The translations under genes were made by a program, and so were the position numbers. Of a stretch of DNA of 64,000 nt, positions 42,243 through 50,916 are shown in pieces. This DNA comes from Planctomycetota bacterium (GTDB lineage: Bacteria; Planctomycetota; UBA1135; UBA2386): contig JADLFX010000060.1 in the NCBI GenBank assembly GCA_020849665.1, positions 1-64,000 on the forward strand, in the 5' to 3' direction. The notes under the pieces were generated by a model. That model ran no database searches and was not told where the DNA came from. It was given only the letters and a program-made list of their open reading frames with translations. Each line of letters opens with the position of its first letter. Position 1 is the first letter of the stretch.

Positions 42243-44924
42243 TCAGGGATGGCGGCGCCGCAGGAGGAGCAGTGCCGCAGCGGCGAGGATCAGCCCCGAT
42301 CCCAGGAGGAGGGCCGGCACGAGGTAGCCGCCGCGACGTGCGGGATCGCGGGGCCCTGCGCCGCCGTCGCTTGCGTCGCGTGCGTCGGTGATGCGCTCGT
42401 CGCCCAACCCGAAGACGTGGAGGAGCGCGCTGCCCGCCGGTGCCCGGCCCGGGACACTCGCCTCCAGGACGGCGCGGACCCTGCGCATCGCCTCGGCGCT
42501 CGTCGAGCCGGCAGCCAGGGCGGCGTGCGCTTCGTGCACGAATCGGCGGGCCGTGGCGAGGTCCAGGTCGGCGGTGGAGGCGACCACGCTCCGCGCACCC
42601 GCGTACAGGAAGGCTCCGGCGAGGTGCCCGCCCTGGTCGTCGCCTCGGCGGGTTGGACCGCTGGCGGCAGAGCAAGCCGCCAGGATCACGAGGGGTGGGA
42701 GGGCGACCAGGCGCTCCACGTCCGCGCAGCGCAGCAGGGGGTCCGCATCCGGTCCCTCGCCGGCGAACACGAGGGCCGCAGGCCGCTCGTCGCCGTCCAT
42801 GGCCGCGTCGAGGACACCGTGTCCCAGGAAGGTGAGCATCCGGGACTGCGACAGATCGGCGGTGAGCAGGGCGGATCGAGTGGCCAGCCGGCCGGACACG
42901 ACCCGCGCCTTCCGGAACGGCGCGGCGAGCTCGGCGAGGGTGGTCGCCGCGAGCACGAGCGGGGGCAGGTCCGACCCTCGCCGGGCGGCAGGCTCGGTCG
43001 CGGCGACCAGGAGCAGATCGTCCGCCCGTGCGCTCCCGCGCGCGGCCCGGGCCCGCAACTCCATGCCGAGCGGCAGCGACGGGAGGTACCAGATCGCCTT
43101 GCGGGTACCCAGGGAACTGCCATCCGGATCGGGAAGCGCCTCGAAGGGCGCCTCGGCGAGGAGGTCGCGGCCCACGATCGCCAGCGCCCTCCAACCCGCG
43201 ATGTGCGCGCTCAGGGGTTCGGGAAGCACTTCGTCCCGGAGGGCGGCAGCAGTCGCCGTCGTCGCGGCGCTCCGGGACGATTCGCGCAGCGCGGCTCGCA
43301 CTTCGCGGGCCAGGGCGCGGGCGCGCGACAGGGACCCGAGCGGGAAGTGCTCGATCGAAGTGGGCGTGATCGCGAACACATGCGAGCCCACCGCCGCCGG
43401 CAGGTACACCAGGATCCCTCCGTCCCGGGGCGCCAGATCACGCCGGATCGCGTCCGTGTCGGGTGTGCCGAGCCCCAGCCGGCGAGCCGTGCTGCCCAAG
43501 GATTGGGCGAACACGAGGTGGCGGAGAGCGCGGCCCGGCTCGCCCGGACGGATCCGCAACTCGAGCGCAATGAGCGTCGCGAGCAGGTCGCGGCGCGCCA
43601 CCGGCTGCAGATAGCCGATGCCTGCGGGTCGCGGTGGATGGCCGCGCCAGAGTTCGTAGAGACGCTCCTGCGCGCGCAGCAGGGCGGTATGCGCTGCCTC
43701 CGCCTCTGCGGGCGGGATGCGAGTCTGGGTCATGAGGAGGCGCGCCTCCAGCACGGCGAGCGCGGCCGTCTCCCGACTCAGCTCGAAGTCGCGGATGCCA
43801 TCCAACAGCGTCCGGGCCTCGCCGACCCTCGGGCGCGCGGCCTCCGGCGACCCCGCCTCTAGGTCCAGGGCGGCGAGCCGCAGCAGGAGCCGTGCGCGAT
43901 CCATGGGCTGGCGGGACTGCACGAGCGTGCTCTCGAGCAGCCCCTGCGCGACGGCGAGGTGCTCTTGGCCCCGCTCGGAGACCCGGGCGCGGGCGATCGC
44001 GGCCCGCAGCTCCACCTGCATGCGCGACGGTGGCGGCGCCGCGAGGCGCAGGAGCTCGGTCGCGATCGCGAGCGCCTGGGCGTGGTCCTCGGCGGCCAGC
44101 GCCTCCTCCAGGGTCCAGAACTGCGACCACGGGTCCGATGCGCCGGCCACCGCCCGGACCTCCGTGAACGCGGCATGCGCGAGGTCGATCAGGCCCAGCT
44201 CCAGGTAGAGCCGGCCCTGCATCGTGCGCAGGGGCGTCCGCCACGCGGCGAGCGAGGGGCGTGAGTCGGCCCGTGCCGCCGCCGCAGGGATCAGGCCCGC
44301 CGCCTCGTCGAGCAGCTCCTCTACCCGGCGCAGGTGTCCTCCCACCATCTCGACCGTGGCGAGCTGGAGCAGGGCGATCGCGCGCCACTCGCCGAGCCCG
44401 GCCGTCACCCCTTGACTGGCCAGGGTGCGCGCCAAGGTGAAGTGGCCGGCGCTCGCATGCGCGTGAGACGCCGATCGGACTGCCTCCGCGGCGCGGTCCG
44501 CACGCCGCATGCGCAACGCGGCGGCGATCGCGGTGGCGAGGCTCTCGGTGGCCTCTGGCACCGCGGCGCCGAGCCCCGGGCGGGCGTTGGCCAGCGCCGA
44601 GGCGAGGTCCGTCGCGGCCGCATGGACCGGATCGTCGGGCCGCCCGCCACGGGTCTCGCTGGCGACGGAGAGACGACGCAGGAGCGCGACGGCCTCCGGG
44701 GCGGTGGCCGCGTTCAGGTCCTTGCGGAGCCGATCGACGGCGGCGCGGATGGCTGCGGCGTCGTCCGGATCCTGGGCCCTGACGGCGGCGCAGGACAGCG
44801 TCAACGCGGCAACGACACCGGCGAGTCCACGTGCCCCACGGGGTCCCCGGCGGCATCGTGAGCGGTGACCTGCAGGTGGATGCGCGTCGGCAAGGTTGTC
44901 ACTAGCGAAGCGGGGAGGTTCCAT
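42243..44924 (-). CDS. Exported CHAT-domain (caspase-like) peptidase with C-terminal membrane anchor
   Basis: The 893-aa product has a predicted signal region (LAGVVAALTLSCAAVRAQ, about residues 35-52), long TPR-like helices (about 60-450), and a C-terminal CHAT domain with FLGHG (His702) and ILAACSAASG (Cys751), the catalytic dyad of caspase-like CHAT peptidases, followed by GGHLAGAFLYAGARSVVAST. It ends with a membrane helix and RRR (YLVPALLLGSGLILAAAALL), so the peptidase should lie outside the cytoplasm. The only ATG, 44924, overlaps the anti-sigma gene by 124 nt and gives an odd 35-residue N-terminal extension; codon use there favours the other frame, so the start is uncertain. It is the last gene of a sigma - anti-sigma operon. 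Confidence 0.88.
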   Translation of the reverse strand: MEPPRFASDNLADAHPPAGHRSRCRRGPRGARGLAGVVAALTLSCAAVRAQDPDDAAAIRAAVDRLRKDLNAATAPEAVALLRRLSVASETRGGRPDDPVHAAATDLASALANARPGLGAAVPEATESLATAIAAALRMRRADRAAEAVRSASHAHASAGHFTLARTLASQGVTAGLGEWRAIALLQLATVEMVGGHLRRVEELLDEAAGLIPAAAARADSRPSLAAWRTPLRTMQGRLYLELGLIDLAHAAFTEVRAVAGASDPWSQFWTLEEALAAEDHAQALAIATELLRLAAPPPSRMQVELRAAIARARVSERGQEHLAVAQGLLESTLVQSRQPMDRARLLLRLAALDLEAGSPEAARPRVGEARTLLDGIRDFELSRETAALAVLEARLLMTQTRIPPAEAEAAHTALLRAQERLYELWRGHPPRPAGIGYLQPVARRDLLATLIALELRIRPGEPGRALRHLVFAQSLGSTARRLGLGTPDTDAIRRDLAPRDGGILVYLPAAVGSHVFAITPTSIEHFPLGSLSRARALAREVRAALRESSRSAATTATAAALRDEVLPEPLSAHIAGWRALAIVGRDLLAEAPFEALPDPDGSSLGTRKAIWYLPSLPLGMELRARAARGSARADDLLLVAATEPAARRGSDLPPLVLAATTLAELAAPFRKARVVSGRLATRSALLTADLSQSRMLTFLGHGVLDAAMDGDERPAALVFAGEGPDADPLLRCADVERLVALPPLVILAACSAASGPTRRGDDQGGHLAGAFLYAGARSVVASTADLDLATARRFVHEAHAALAAGSTSAEAMRRVRAVLEASVPGRAPAGSALLHVFGLGDERITDARDASDGGAGPRDPARRGGYLVPALLLGSGLILAAAALLLLRRRHP

Positions 44925-45475
44925 TCGGGTCGGTCGAGACGAGGCGAGCGGGCCAGCTCACGAGGATCGCCCTCTTGGCGGAGGAGCGCGCTGTAGTACG
45001 CCGCGGCGGCTGCCTCGAGGCGCCACGAGAGGAGCACGGAACCGTCGGCGGCGGCCGAGGGGGGCATGACGACGAGCCTGCCGCCCAGGTGGGTGGGCGG
45101 CTCCTGGGATGATCCACCATGCGGCCAGGACCAGATCGCCAGTCCGATCAGCACGAGCGCGGCGATGCCCAGGATCAGGGCGGCGAAGCCGCGTGCACCG
45201 GGCTGCCTGCCGCCGCCGCGGCGCGCCAGGCCCCGGACCAGGGCGTCGATGTCGGCGGCCGGCACGCTGCCCTCCGGCGCGCGAACGGCGGCCAGACCCT
45301 CACGCTCGGTACGCCCGGCGCGATCGAGGGTCTCCTGGGTCTGCCGGTAGGTGGCGATGAGCTCCCGGAGCGCCGGATCGCGTTGCGCCACCGCCTGCAC
45401 GCCAGGGTCCTCGGGGTCGAGCTCCCCGGCCCGGATGCGCTCCAGCAGGTGCTGCGGATCCTCTGGGGTTTTCAT
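44801..45475 (-). CDS. Putative membrane anti-sigma factor with extracytoplasmic beta domain
   Basis: The 224-aa protein has a cytoplasmic helical N-terminus without a zinc motif (LLERIRAGELDPEDPGVQAV; LIATYRQTQETLDRAG), one transmembrane helix (AALILGIAALVLIGLAIWSW, about 97-117) and an extracytoplasmic domain that looks like one fibronectin-type beta sandwich (GSVLLSWRLEAAAAAYYSAL; THIHLQVTA-like strand IHLQVTAHDAAGDP). Its start overlaps the sigma factor stop by 4 nt. Identification as anti-sigma rests on position and topology; sequence conservation is weak. Confidence 0.75.
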   Translation of the reverse strand: MKTPEDPQHLLERIRAGELDPEDPGVQAVAQRDPALRELIATYRQTQETLDRAGRTEREGLAAVRAPEGSVPAADIDALVRGLARRGGGRQPGARGFAALILGIAALVLIGLAIWSWPHGGSSQEPPTHLGGRLVVMPPSAAADGSVLLSWRLEAAAAAYYSALLRQEGDPRELARSPRLDRPEWNLPASLVTTLPTRIHLQVTAHDAAGDPVGHVDSPVSLPR

Positions 45476-46026
45476 TGGTGCTCCGACCCGAAGCCGGGTT
45501 CCAGCCAGTAGCGCATCTTCTCCAGAGCGCGGTAGTACCGGCTCTTGATGGTGGTGAGCGGCTCACCCCGCGCCGCGGCGATCCACTCGAACGTGCGCTC
45601 CTCGAAGTGCTTCAGCCGCACGACGTCGGCCTCCGGCGGGGGCAGGCGGTCCAGCGCGAGGTAGACCCGCTCCAGGTCGCTGCGCTCGACGCGGGTCGTG
45701 TCCTCTTCGGCGGCGATCTCGAGAGTAGGGGTCGGCACCGGCGCGCGCCTCCGGCGGCGCACCGCGTTCAGCAGGGTGAACTCGCAGAAGCGGAACACCC
45801 AGGTCTCCAGGCTCGCGTCGCCGCGGAATGACGCGAGGTTCTCCCAGACCTTCAGTACGACGTCCTGCACCACCTCGCCCAGCTCGCTCGCAGCCAGGGG
45901 TGAGCCGAGGCGGCGGTTCCGCGCCGCAACGATCCTGGGCACGCACTCCAGTCGCCGGATGAACTCGCTGAGCCCTGGCTCGTCCCGCCGCAGCACGCGC
46001 TGGACGAGTTCCTGGTCGCCGGTCAC
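45472..46026 (-). CDS. ECF-type sigma factor
   Basis: The 184-aa product starts at GTG 46026 (MTGDQELVQRVLRRDEPGLS). Region 2 is ELGEVVQDVVLKVWENLASF then ETWVFRFCEFTLLNAVRRRR; region 4 is LPPPEADVVRLKHFEERTFE with TTIKSRYYRALEKMRYWLE. Longer in-frame starts would add Pro/Arg-rich sequence. It leads a three-gene operon with the anti-sigma factor and CHAT peptidase. It may transcribe its own operon from within the 516 nt upstream. Confidence 0.9.
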   Translation of the reverse strand: MTGDQELVQRVLRRDEPGLSEFIRRLECVPRIVAARNRRLGSPLAASELGEVVQDVVLKVWENLASFRGDASLETWVFRFCEFTLLNAVRRRRRAPVPTPTLEIAAEEDTTRVERSDLERVYLALDRLPPPEADVVRLKHFEERTFEWIAAARGEPLTTIKSRYYRALEKMRYWLEPGFGSEHQ

Positions 46027-46542
46027 TGCGACGCTCCGCCTGTGAGCCGGTGCGGCGAACCGGCGCGCGCACGGGTCGATCTGCGCCGCCGGGCAGGGCG
46101 TGGGGAGGCAGGGATCGCCAGCATCGCGACCACAGTAGCGTTCGCTCAGGCGACACGTCACGGTCCGGAACCTGGCGAGGCTGCCGCCGACCCGCAAGAG
46201 CGGACACGGCCCGCACGGTGCGGAAGATGGCGACGCGGGTTGAGGCATGGGGGGCGCGATTGCGCCGGTTGGTTCGCGACCGCGTCGTTCGGACGCGCCG
46301 AAGTGCGTCGAGGCAGGAGAATCCCGCGGCCATTCGGCGCGCCACGGAAGGCTCGCGTCGCGCGACGACCCTCGCCGCCTCACGCCAATGGTGCGGTGGG
46401 CGGTAGCCGCGACCTGAGGCCGTTGCTCTGCGACGCCGCCCTCGCCGGCGGCAGTTGGGTTCCGCGGGGGACCGCGGGCCGACTCCAGGCAGGCCGGCAG
46501 GCGCCAGCCGGCTCGCGAGGGGGGACCGCCGGACGGGCCCGC
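46027..46542. other. 516-nt gene-less region upstream of sigma operon
   Basis: Open frames here are Arg/Pro-rich shadows with no recognisable domain. The stretch holds the promoter of the sigma - anti-sigma - CHAT operon on the minus strand, and a copy of the intergenic repeat core at 46342-46367. The ABC-2 permease gene ends at its right edge. Confidence 0.45.
46342..46376. repeat. Intergenic repeat, short copy C
   Basis: The core CCACGGAAGGCTCGCG then TCGCGCGACG (46342-46367) matches copy A (54699-54724) at 24 of 26 positions and copy B (60059-60084) at 23 of 26. Only the most conserved end of the element is seen here; the sequence to its left does not align with the longer copies. Confidence 0.6.
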
Positions 46543-47799
46543 TCAGCGCCGCAGCAGGCGGACTCCGGCGATCCCCGACAAGAGGCCGATCGCAAGCAGC
46601 ACCGCGCACGGCGCCGCCATCTCGGCCAGGTCGAACTCGCGCCACAGCGCGCCTTCGAGCGCGAGGATCGCCCACTTCACCGGGCTCACGCTGCCCAGGG
46701 CCTGCATCCACGCCGGCATCAGGAAGAGCGGGATCATCCCGCCGCCGAGCATCGAGGCGATCACCATGAACGCGGATGCGGCGCCGCTCACCGCCGGGAC
46801 GGTCCGGCCCATGGTGCTGAACAGGAGCATGAGCCCGGTGAACGCGGCCACGGTGCAGGCCAGGGCCGCGGCCAGCATGGGGACGCTGGCCACGCGCAGC
46901 CCGAAGAGGGCCACCGCGAGGCCGAGGATCAGCAGGACCACCGCGCCGGCACCGACGGCGTAGGCGAGCCCCTTGCCGGCCAGGATCTGGCTCATGCGCA
47001 GGGGCGCGATGCGCAGGCGGAGCAGGGTGCCCTCCTCGCGCTCGCGCACCATCGACACGGCGAAGGTGATCAGGAGGCCGAGGACGCCCCAGAGCATGGC
47101 CTGGGGGAAGGTGATCTCCCAGGTCGAGCGGGGGCGCTGCCCGTCGCGCGCGAGGGCCTCGCGCGCGATGCGGGGTCCGGCGAACGGCATGCCGCCGTCG
47201 CCCACGCCGCTCTGCGGCAGATCCGCCAGGAAGCGGTCGAGGGCCGCGAAGAACGCCTGGAACATGGCACGCTGCACGCCGTTCATGCCCTGGTCGGCGG
47301 TGAGGCGCTCCGCGGCGGAGCGCGCCTCGGCGCGCGCAGCGGCCGGGTCGGCCATGCGCGCGGCCATGCCCTCGAACACGGCCTGGGTGAGCAGCCCCTC
47401 GAGCATGCCCGCCTCGGCCTGGCGCGCGGGGTCGACCAGCAACGCGAACGACGGTGCTCCGCCCGCGAAGAGGTTGGCCTCCCCGAAGCCCTTGACGATC
47501 CTGAGGGCGGCGGTGGCCTTGCCCCGGCGGACCGAGTCGCGTGCCTCGTCGGCGGTCGCGGCGCGCACCTGCAGCGCGCTGGTCCTCCCGAGGCGCTCCA
47601 CGAGGTCGCGGGAGCGTGGCGTGGCGTCTTCGTCGACCACGAGGAGCTGCAGCGCGCCGCGCCCTTCGCCCGAGGAGCCGAACATCGCTCCGAAGAAGAG
47701 CGCCATCACCAGCGGGAAGGCGAGGGCCCAGAACAGGCCCTGCTTGTCGCGCAGGAGGCAGAGGAGGTCCTTGCGGGCGATGGCGAGCGCCGGGCTCAC
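46543..47799 (-). CDS. ABC-2 type transporter permease
   Basis: The 418-aa protein has an N-terminal membrane helix (GLFWALAFPLVMALFFGAMF), a large extracytoplasmic domain (about 45-230) and five more hydrophobic segments with the ABC-2 signature MVREREEGTLLRLRIAPLRM (about 250-270). Its start overlaps the ATPase stop by 4 nt, forming a two-gene exporter of the drug/lipid/Na type (DrrB/NatB-like). The substrate is unknown. Confidence 0.9.
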   Translation of the reverse strand: MSPALAIARKDLLCLLRDKQGLFWALAFPLVMALFFGAMFGSSGEGRGALQLLVVDEDATPRSRDLVERLGRTSALQVRAATADEARDSVRRGKATAALRIVKGFGEANLFAGGAPSFALLVDPARQAEAGMLEGLLTQAVFEGMAARMADPAAARAEARSAAERLTADQGMNGVQRAMFQAFFAALDRFLADLPQSGVGDGGMPFAGPRIAREALARDGQRPRSTWEITFPQAMLWGVLGLLITFAVSMVREREEGTLLRLRIAPLRMSQILAGKGLAYAVGAGAVVLLILGLAVALFGLRVASVPMLAAALACTVAAFTGLMLLFSTMGRTVPAVSGAASAFMVIASMLGGGMIPLFLMPAWMQALGSVSPVKWAILALEGALWREFDLAEMAAPCAVLLAIGLLSGIAGVRLLRR

Positions 47800-48692
47800 G
47801 CGTCGTCCCTCAGGTGGCGGCCGGTGAGGTGCAGGAACACGCTCTCAAGGTCCGGGCGTTCCATGCGCAGGGTGCGGAAGTGCAGGCCGGATCCGGCCAG
47901 CTCGCGCAGGGTGCGCGGTGGATCGTCGCTGCGCATGCGCAGGGTGAGGCCGTCGAGTTCGCCCGGCAGCCGCGTGCCCGGGGCGGGAGCGGCCTCCAGC
48001 TCGCCCTCCACGACCACGCCCCCGCCGTGCGCGCGCAGCAGGGCGTCGAGGCCGTCGAAGGCGAGGATCCGGCCGTGGTCGAGGATCGCGATGCGCGTGC
48101 AGAGCCGCTCGGCCTCCTCCATGTAGTGTGTCGTGTAGAGCACCGTGAGCCCCGCGCCGCGCAGGCCGAGGATGCGCGCGAAGATGTGGTTGCGCGACTG
48201 GGGATCGACGCCCACCGTGGGCTCGTCCAGGAGCAGGAGCTCGGGCTCGTGCACCAGGGCGCAGGCGAGGTTGAGGCGGCGTTGCATGCCGCCCGAGAAC
48301 GTGGCCACGCGGTCGCGCTGGCGCTCGCTCAGGCCCGCGAAGTCGAGGCACCACGCGACGCGCTCGCGGCGGCGCGCGCCGTGCAGGCCGTAGAGCGAGG
48401 CGAAGAAGGCGAGGTTCTCGGCGGCGCTCAGCTCCGGGTAGAGCGCGAGGGTCTGGGGGGCCACGCCGATCCGGCGCCGCACCTCGGGGTCGCCGGGATC
48501 GCCACCGTCGGCGAAGCGCACGGTGCCTGCGTCCGGGGCGATGGCACCGACCAGCATCTGCAGCGTGGTGGTCTTGCCGGCGCCGTTGGGTCCCAGGAGG
48601 CCGAGCGTGTCCCCGCGCCGCACCGTGAAGCTCACGCCGTCGACGGCGGTGCGGCTGCCATAGCGTTTCACCAGACCGGAGGCTTCGAGCAT
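47796..48692 (-). CDS. ABC transporter ATPase (DrrA/NatA type)
   Basis: The 298-aa protein has Walker A GPNGAGKTTTLQ, the Q-loop VAPQTLALYPELSAAENL, signature TFSGGMQRRLNLACAL, Walker B LLLLDEPTVGVDP and the switch His in TTHYMEEAERL. The ATG at 48692 (MLEASGLVKRYG) matches the usual start; an AGGAA site precedes it. The C-terminal 80 residues are the accessory domain of exporter ATPases. It is divergent from the BtuF-like gene, with only 81 nt between the starts. Confidence 0.92.
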   Translation of the reverse strand: MLEASGLVKRYGSRTAVDGVSFTVRRGDTLGLLGPNGAGKTTTLQMLVGAIAPDAGTVRFADGGDPGDPEVRRRIGVAPQTLALYPELSAAENLAFFASLYGLHGARRRERVAWCLDFAGLSERQRDRVATFSGGMQRRLNLACALVHEPELLLLDEPTVGVDPQSRNHIFARILGLRGAGLTVLYTTHYMEEAERLCTRIAILDHGRILAFDGLDALLRAHGGGVVVEGELEAAPAPGTRLPGELDGLTLRMRSDDPPRTLRELAGSGLHFRTLRMERPDLESVFLHLTGRHLRDDA

Positions 48693-48773
48693 GGGTGGCG
48701 TTCCTGCGGCTCCGCGCGAAAACAATTCAGGAAGGGCTCGTCCCGCGGCCGCGGCGCGCGAATCATCCCAGGG

Positions 48774-49745
48774 ATGCCTGCCTCCGGCGTGGGTCGACGC
48801 GCATTCCTGACCGGGCTCGCCCTGCTCGCGGCCTGTGCTCCGCCACCGCCGGTGGCGGCGCGCGGGCCCTGGTCGCGCCCCCTGGCGGAGCGCAGCCGCG
48901 ACCCGTGGCCGCGCCGGATCGCGCTGCCGGATTCACCCGAGACCGTGATCGCCGCGGCGCCGCGGCGCGTGGTCTCGGCGACGCTGCTCTCCGATTGCCT
49001 GCTCCTGGCCATCGGTCCGGGCGAGGGCGTGCAGGCCCTGCACGCGATCAGCATCGACCCGGCCTTCTCGCCCGTGGTGGCCGAGTCGCGCCGCTTTCCG
49101 CGCCACGTGAAGGGCGACCCCGAGGGCATCCTCGCGCTGCGGCCGGATCTGGTGTTCGTGGCCAGCTACAGCCGTGCCGAGACCCAGGAGCTGCTCGCCA
49201 AGGGCGGTGCGTCCCTGGTGCGGATGACCGACTTCGCGTCGGTGGCGGACATCCAGGACAACCTGCGGCTGGTCGGCTACGCGCTCGGCCGCGACGCCGA
49301 GGCCGAGGGGGTGGTGATGGCCATGCAGGCCACGCTCGACGCCGTGGCCAGGGGGCGGGAGCGGCGCGGCCGCTGGCGGCTCCTGCACTGGGGCGACGGC
49401 GCGACGTCGGGCGCCGGCACCACGTTCGCGAGCCTGCTGGAGTCGGTGGGAGCGCGCAACGCCGCCGCCGACGCCGGCCTCACGGGCTCCGTGCCGCTGC
49501 GCGCCGAACGCCTGCTCGCCCTGGATCCCGACGTGCTGGTCGTGGGAGCCGTGTCCGGCGAGGAGGAGCGCGTGCGCGAGCGGCTGCGCCAGGAACCGGC
49601 CCTGGCCTCGCTGCGCGCCCTGCGCGAGGGCCGGCTGCTCCTGGTCGAGAACGCGCTCCTGGTGGCGGTCTCGCAGCACGCCGCCCTGGCCGCGCAGGAG
49701 ATCGCCCGCCAGCTCGATCGCTGGCAGGACGAACGCGGCAAGTAG
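48774..49745 (+). CDS. Periplasmic binding lipoprotein of Fe-siderophore/cobalamin ABC importer
   Basis: The 323-aa protein opens with a twin-arginine-like lipoprotein signal: GRRAFLTG (Arg8-Arg9) and LLAAC with Cys21. The mature chain follows the BtuF/FhuD (periplasmic binding protein, cluster A) pattern: PRRVVSATLLSDCLLLAIGP, GDPEGILALRPDLVFVASYS, TDFASVADIQDNLRLVGYAL and DPDVLVVGAVSGEEE. It is first in an importer operon with a FecCD permease and ATPase. Whether the ligand is cobalamin, heme or a siderophore cannot be decided; no riboswitch is visible in the 81 nt upstream. Confidence 0.9.
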   Translation: MPASGVGRRAFLTGLALLAACAPPPPVAARGPWSRPLAERSRDPWPRRIALPDSPETVIAAAPRRVVSATLLSDCLLLAIGPGEGVQALHAISIDPAFSPVVAESRRFPRHVKGDPEGILALRPDLVFVASYSRAETQELLAKGGASLVRMTDFASVADIQDNLRLVGYALGRDAEAEGVVMAMQATLDAVARGRERRGRWRLLHWGDGATSGAGTTFASLLESVGARNAAADAGLTGSVPLRAERLLALDPDVLVVGAVSGEEERVRERLRQEPALASLRALREGRLLLVENALLVAVSQHAALAAQEIARQLDRWQDERGK

Positions 49746-49878
49746 CGAGGCGGGGCGGCGCGGGGGCCGTTCCCGCCTCCGCCCTCGCATCGCGGCGTGC
49801 GGCGCGGCAGGATCGGCGCCCCACCATGCGGTCCACGAGCAGGCAGAGGCGCCGGGGCGCCCCCGAGCGGAGCGCGCG

Positions 49879-50916
49879 ATGAGCCGGGGCGGGCGCGCGG
49901 CGCTCTTCCTCGCGGCCGGCGGCATCGGGCTCGCCGTTCTTGCCGTGGCCTACCTGGGCCTCGGGCCGCAGGGCACGTGGCTCGCACCGGGCACCGTCCT
50001 GCGCGCGCTGCTGACGGGTCCGACCACGCCGGCGGAAGGCGTGGCGCAGGAGCAGCTCTTCGTGTGGGTGGTGCGGATGCCCCGCCTCGTCACGGCGCTC
50101 GCGGCCGGCGCATCGTTCGCCCTGGCGGGCGCGGTGATGCAGGCCGTGTTCCGCAACCCGCTGGCCTCGCCCGAGGTGATGGGCACGACCGCGGGCGCGG
50201 CGTTGGGCGCCGTGCTGGTGATCGCCTCGGGGCTGGCGTTCGCCACGGCCGTGGCGGTCCCGGCCGGGGCCTTCGTGGCGGCGGTGCTGGTCTCGGTGCT
50301 GGTGTTCGTCGTGGCCAGCGCCGGCGGATCGACCACGCTCACCGCGATCCTGCTCGCGGGCGTGGCGATGAACGCGTTGCTCGGCGCCGCGACCGCGTTC
50401 GTGACCTCGATGTTCTATGGCAACTTCGCCCTGAGCGGCCCGATCCTGTTCTGGCTGATGGGCGGACTCGACAGCCGGCTGCCGGTGCACGCGTGGACGA
50501 CGCTCTGCGGGTTCCTCGGCTTCGCGGCGCTGCTGGCGCCGTTCGTGCGCGACATGGATCTGCTCACCCTCGAGGAGGAGGGCGCGGCGGCGCTGGGCGT
50601 GGACGTGGCGCGTCTGCGCAAGGTCCTGCTGGTGGCGGCGTGCGGGATGACCGCCACCGCGGTGGCGTGCGTGGGCGGAGTGGCGTTCGTCGGCCTGGTG
50701 GTGCCGCACCTCGTGCGCCTGCTGGTCGGGCCCGCGCATCGCGTGCTGCTGCCGTGCGCGGCCCTGGCCGGCGCGCTGCTCCTGGCCGGCGCCGACCTGG
50801 TCTGCCGCGTGGTCGAGACCGAACAGGAACTGCGCGTCGGGATCGTGACCTCGGCCCTGGGCGCGCCGTTCTTCCTCGTGCTCCTCGCCCGGCATCGCCG
50901 CGGGGGGCGCGCATGA
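49879..50916 (+). CDS. FecCD/BtuC-family ABC importer permease
   Basis: The 345-aa protein has about 9-10 hydrophobic segments and FecCD features: VWVVRMPRLVTALAAGASFA, LAGAVMQAVFRNPLASPEVM (the NPLA.P signature), LGVDVARLRKVLLVAACGMT and GGVAFVGLVVPHLVRLLVG (the coupling-helix segment). It follows the binding-protein gene by 133 nt and overlaps the ATPase gene by 4 nt. Confidence 0.93.
   Translation: MSRGGRAALFLAAGGIGLAVLAVAYLGLGPQGTWLAPGTVLRALLTGPTTPAEGVAQEQLFVWVVRMPRLVTALAAGASFALAGAVMQAVFRNPLASPEVMGTTAGAALGAVLVIASGLAFATAVAVPAGAFVAAVLVSVLVFVVASAGGSTTLTAILLAGVAMNALLGAATAFVTSMFYGNFALSGPILFWLMGGLDSRLPVHAWTTLCGFLGFAALLAPFVRDMDLLTLEEEGAAALGVDVARLRKVLLVAACGMTATAVACVGGVAFVGLVVPHLVRLLVGPAHRVLLPCAALAGALLLAGADLVCRVVETEQELRVGIVTSALGAPFFLVLLARHRRGGRA

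Noticed and set aside
48692..48774. Cobalamin riboswitch before the BtuF-like gene
   Set aside because: Only 81 nt lie between the divergent starts and no B12-box-like sequence is seen.
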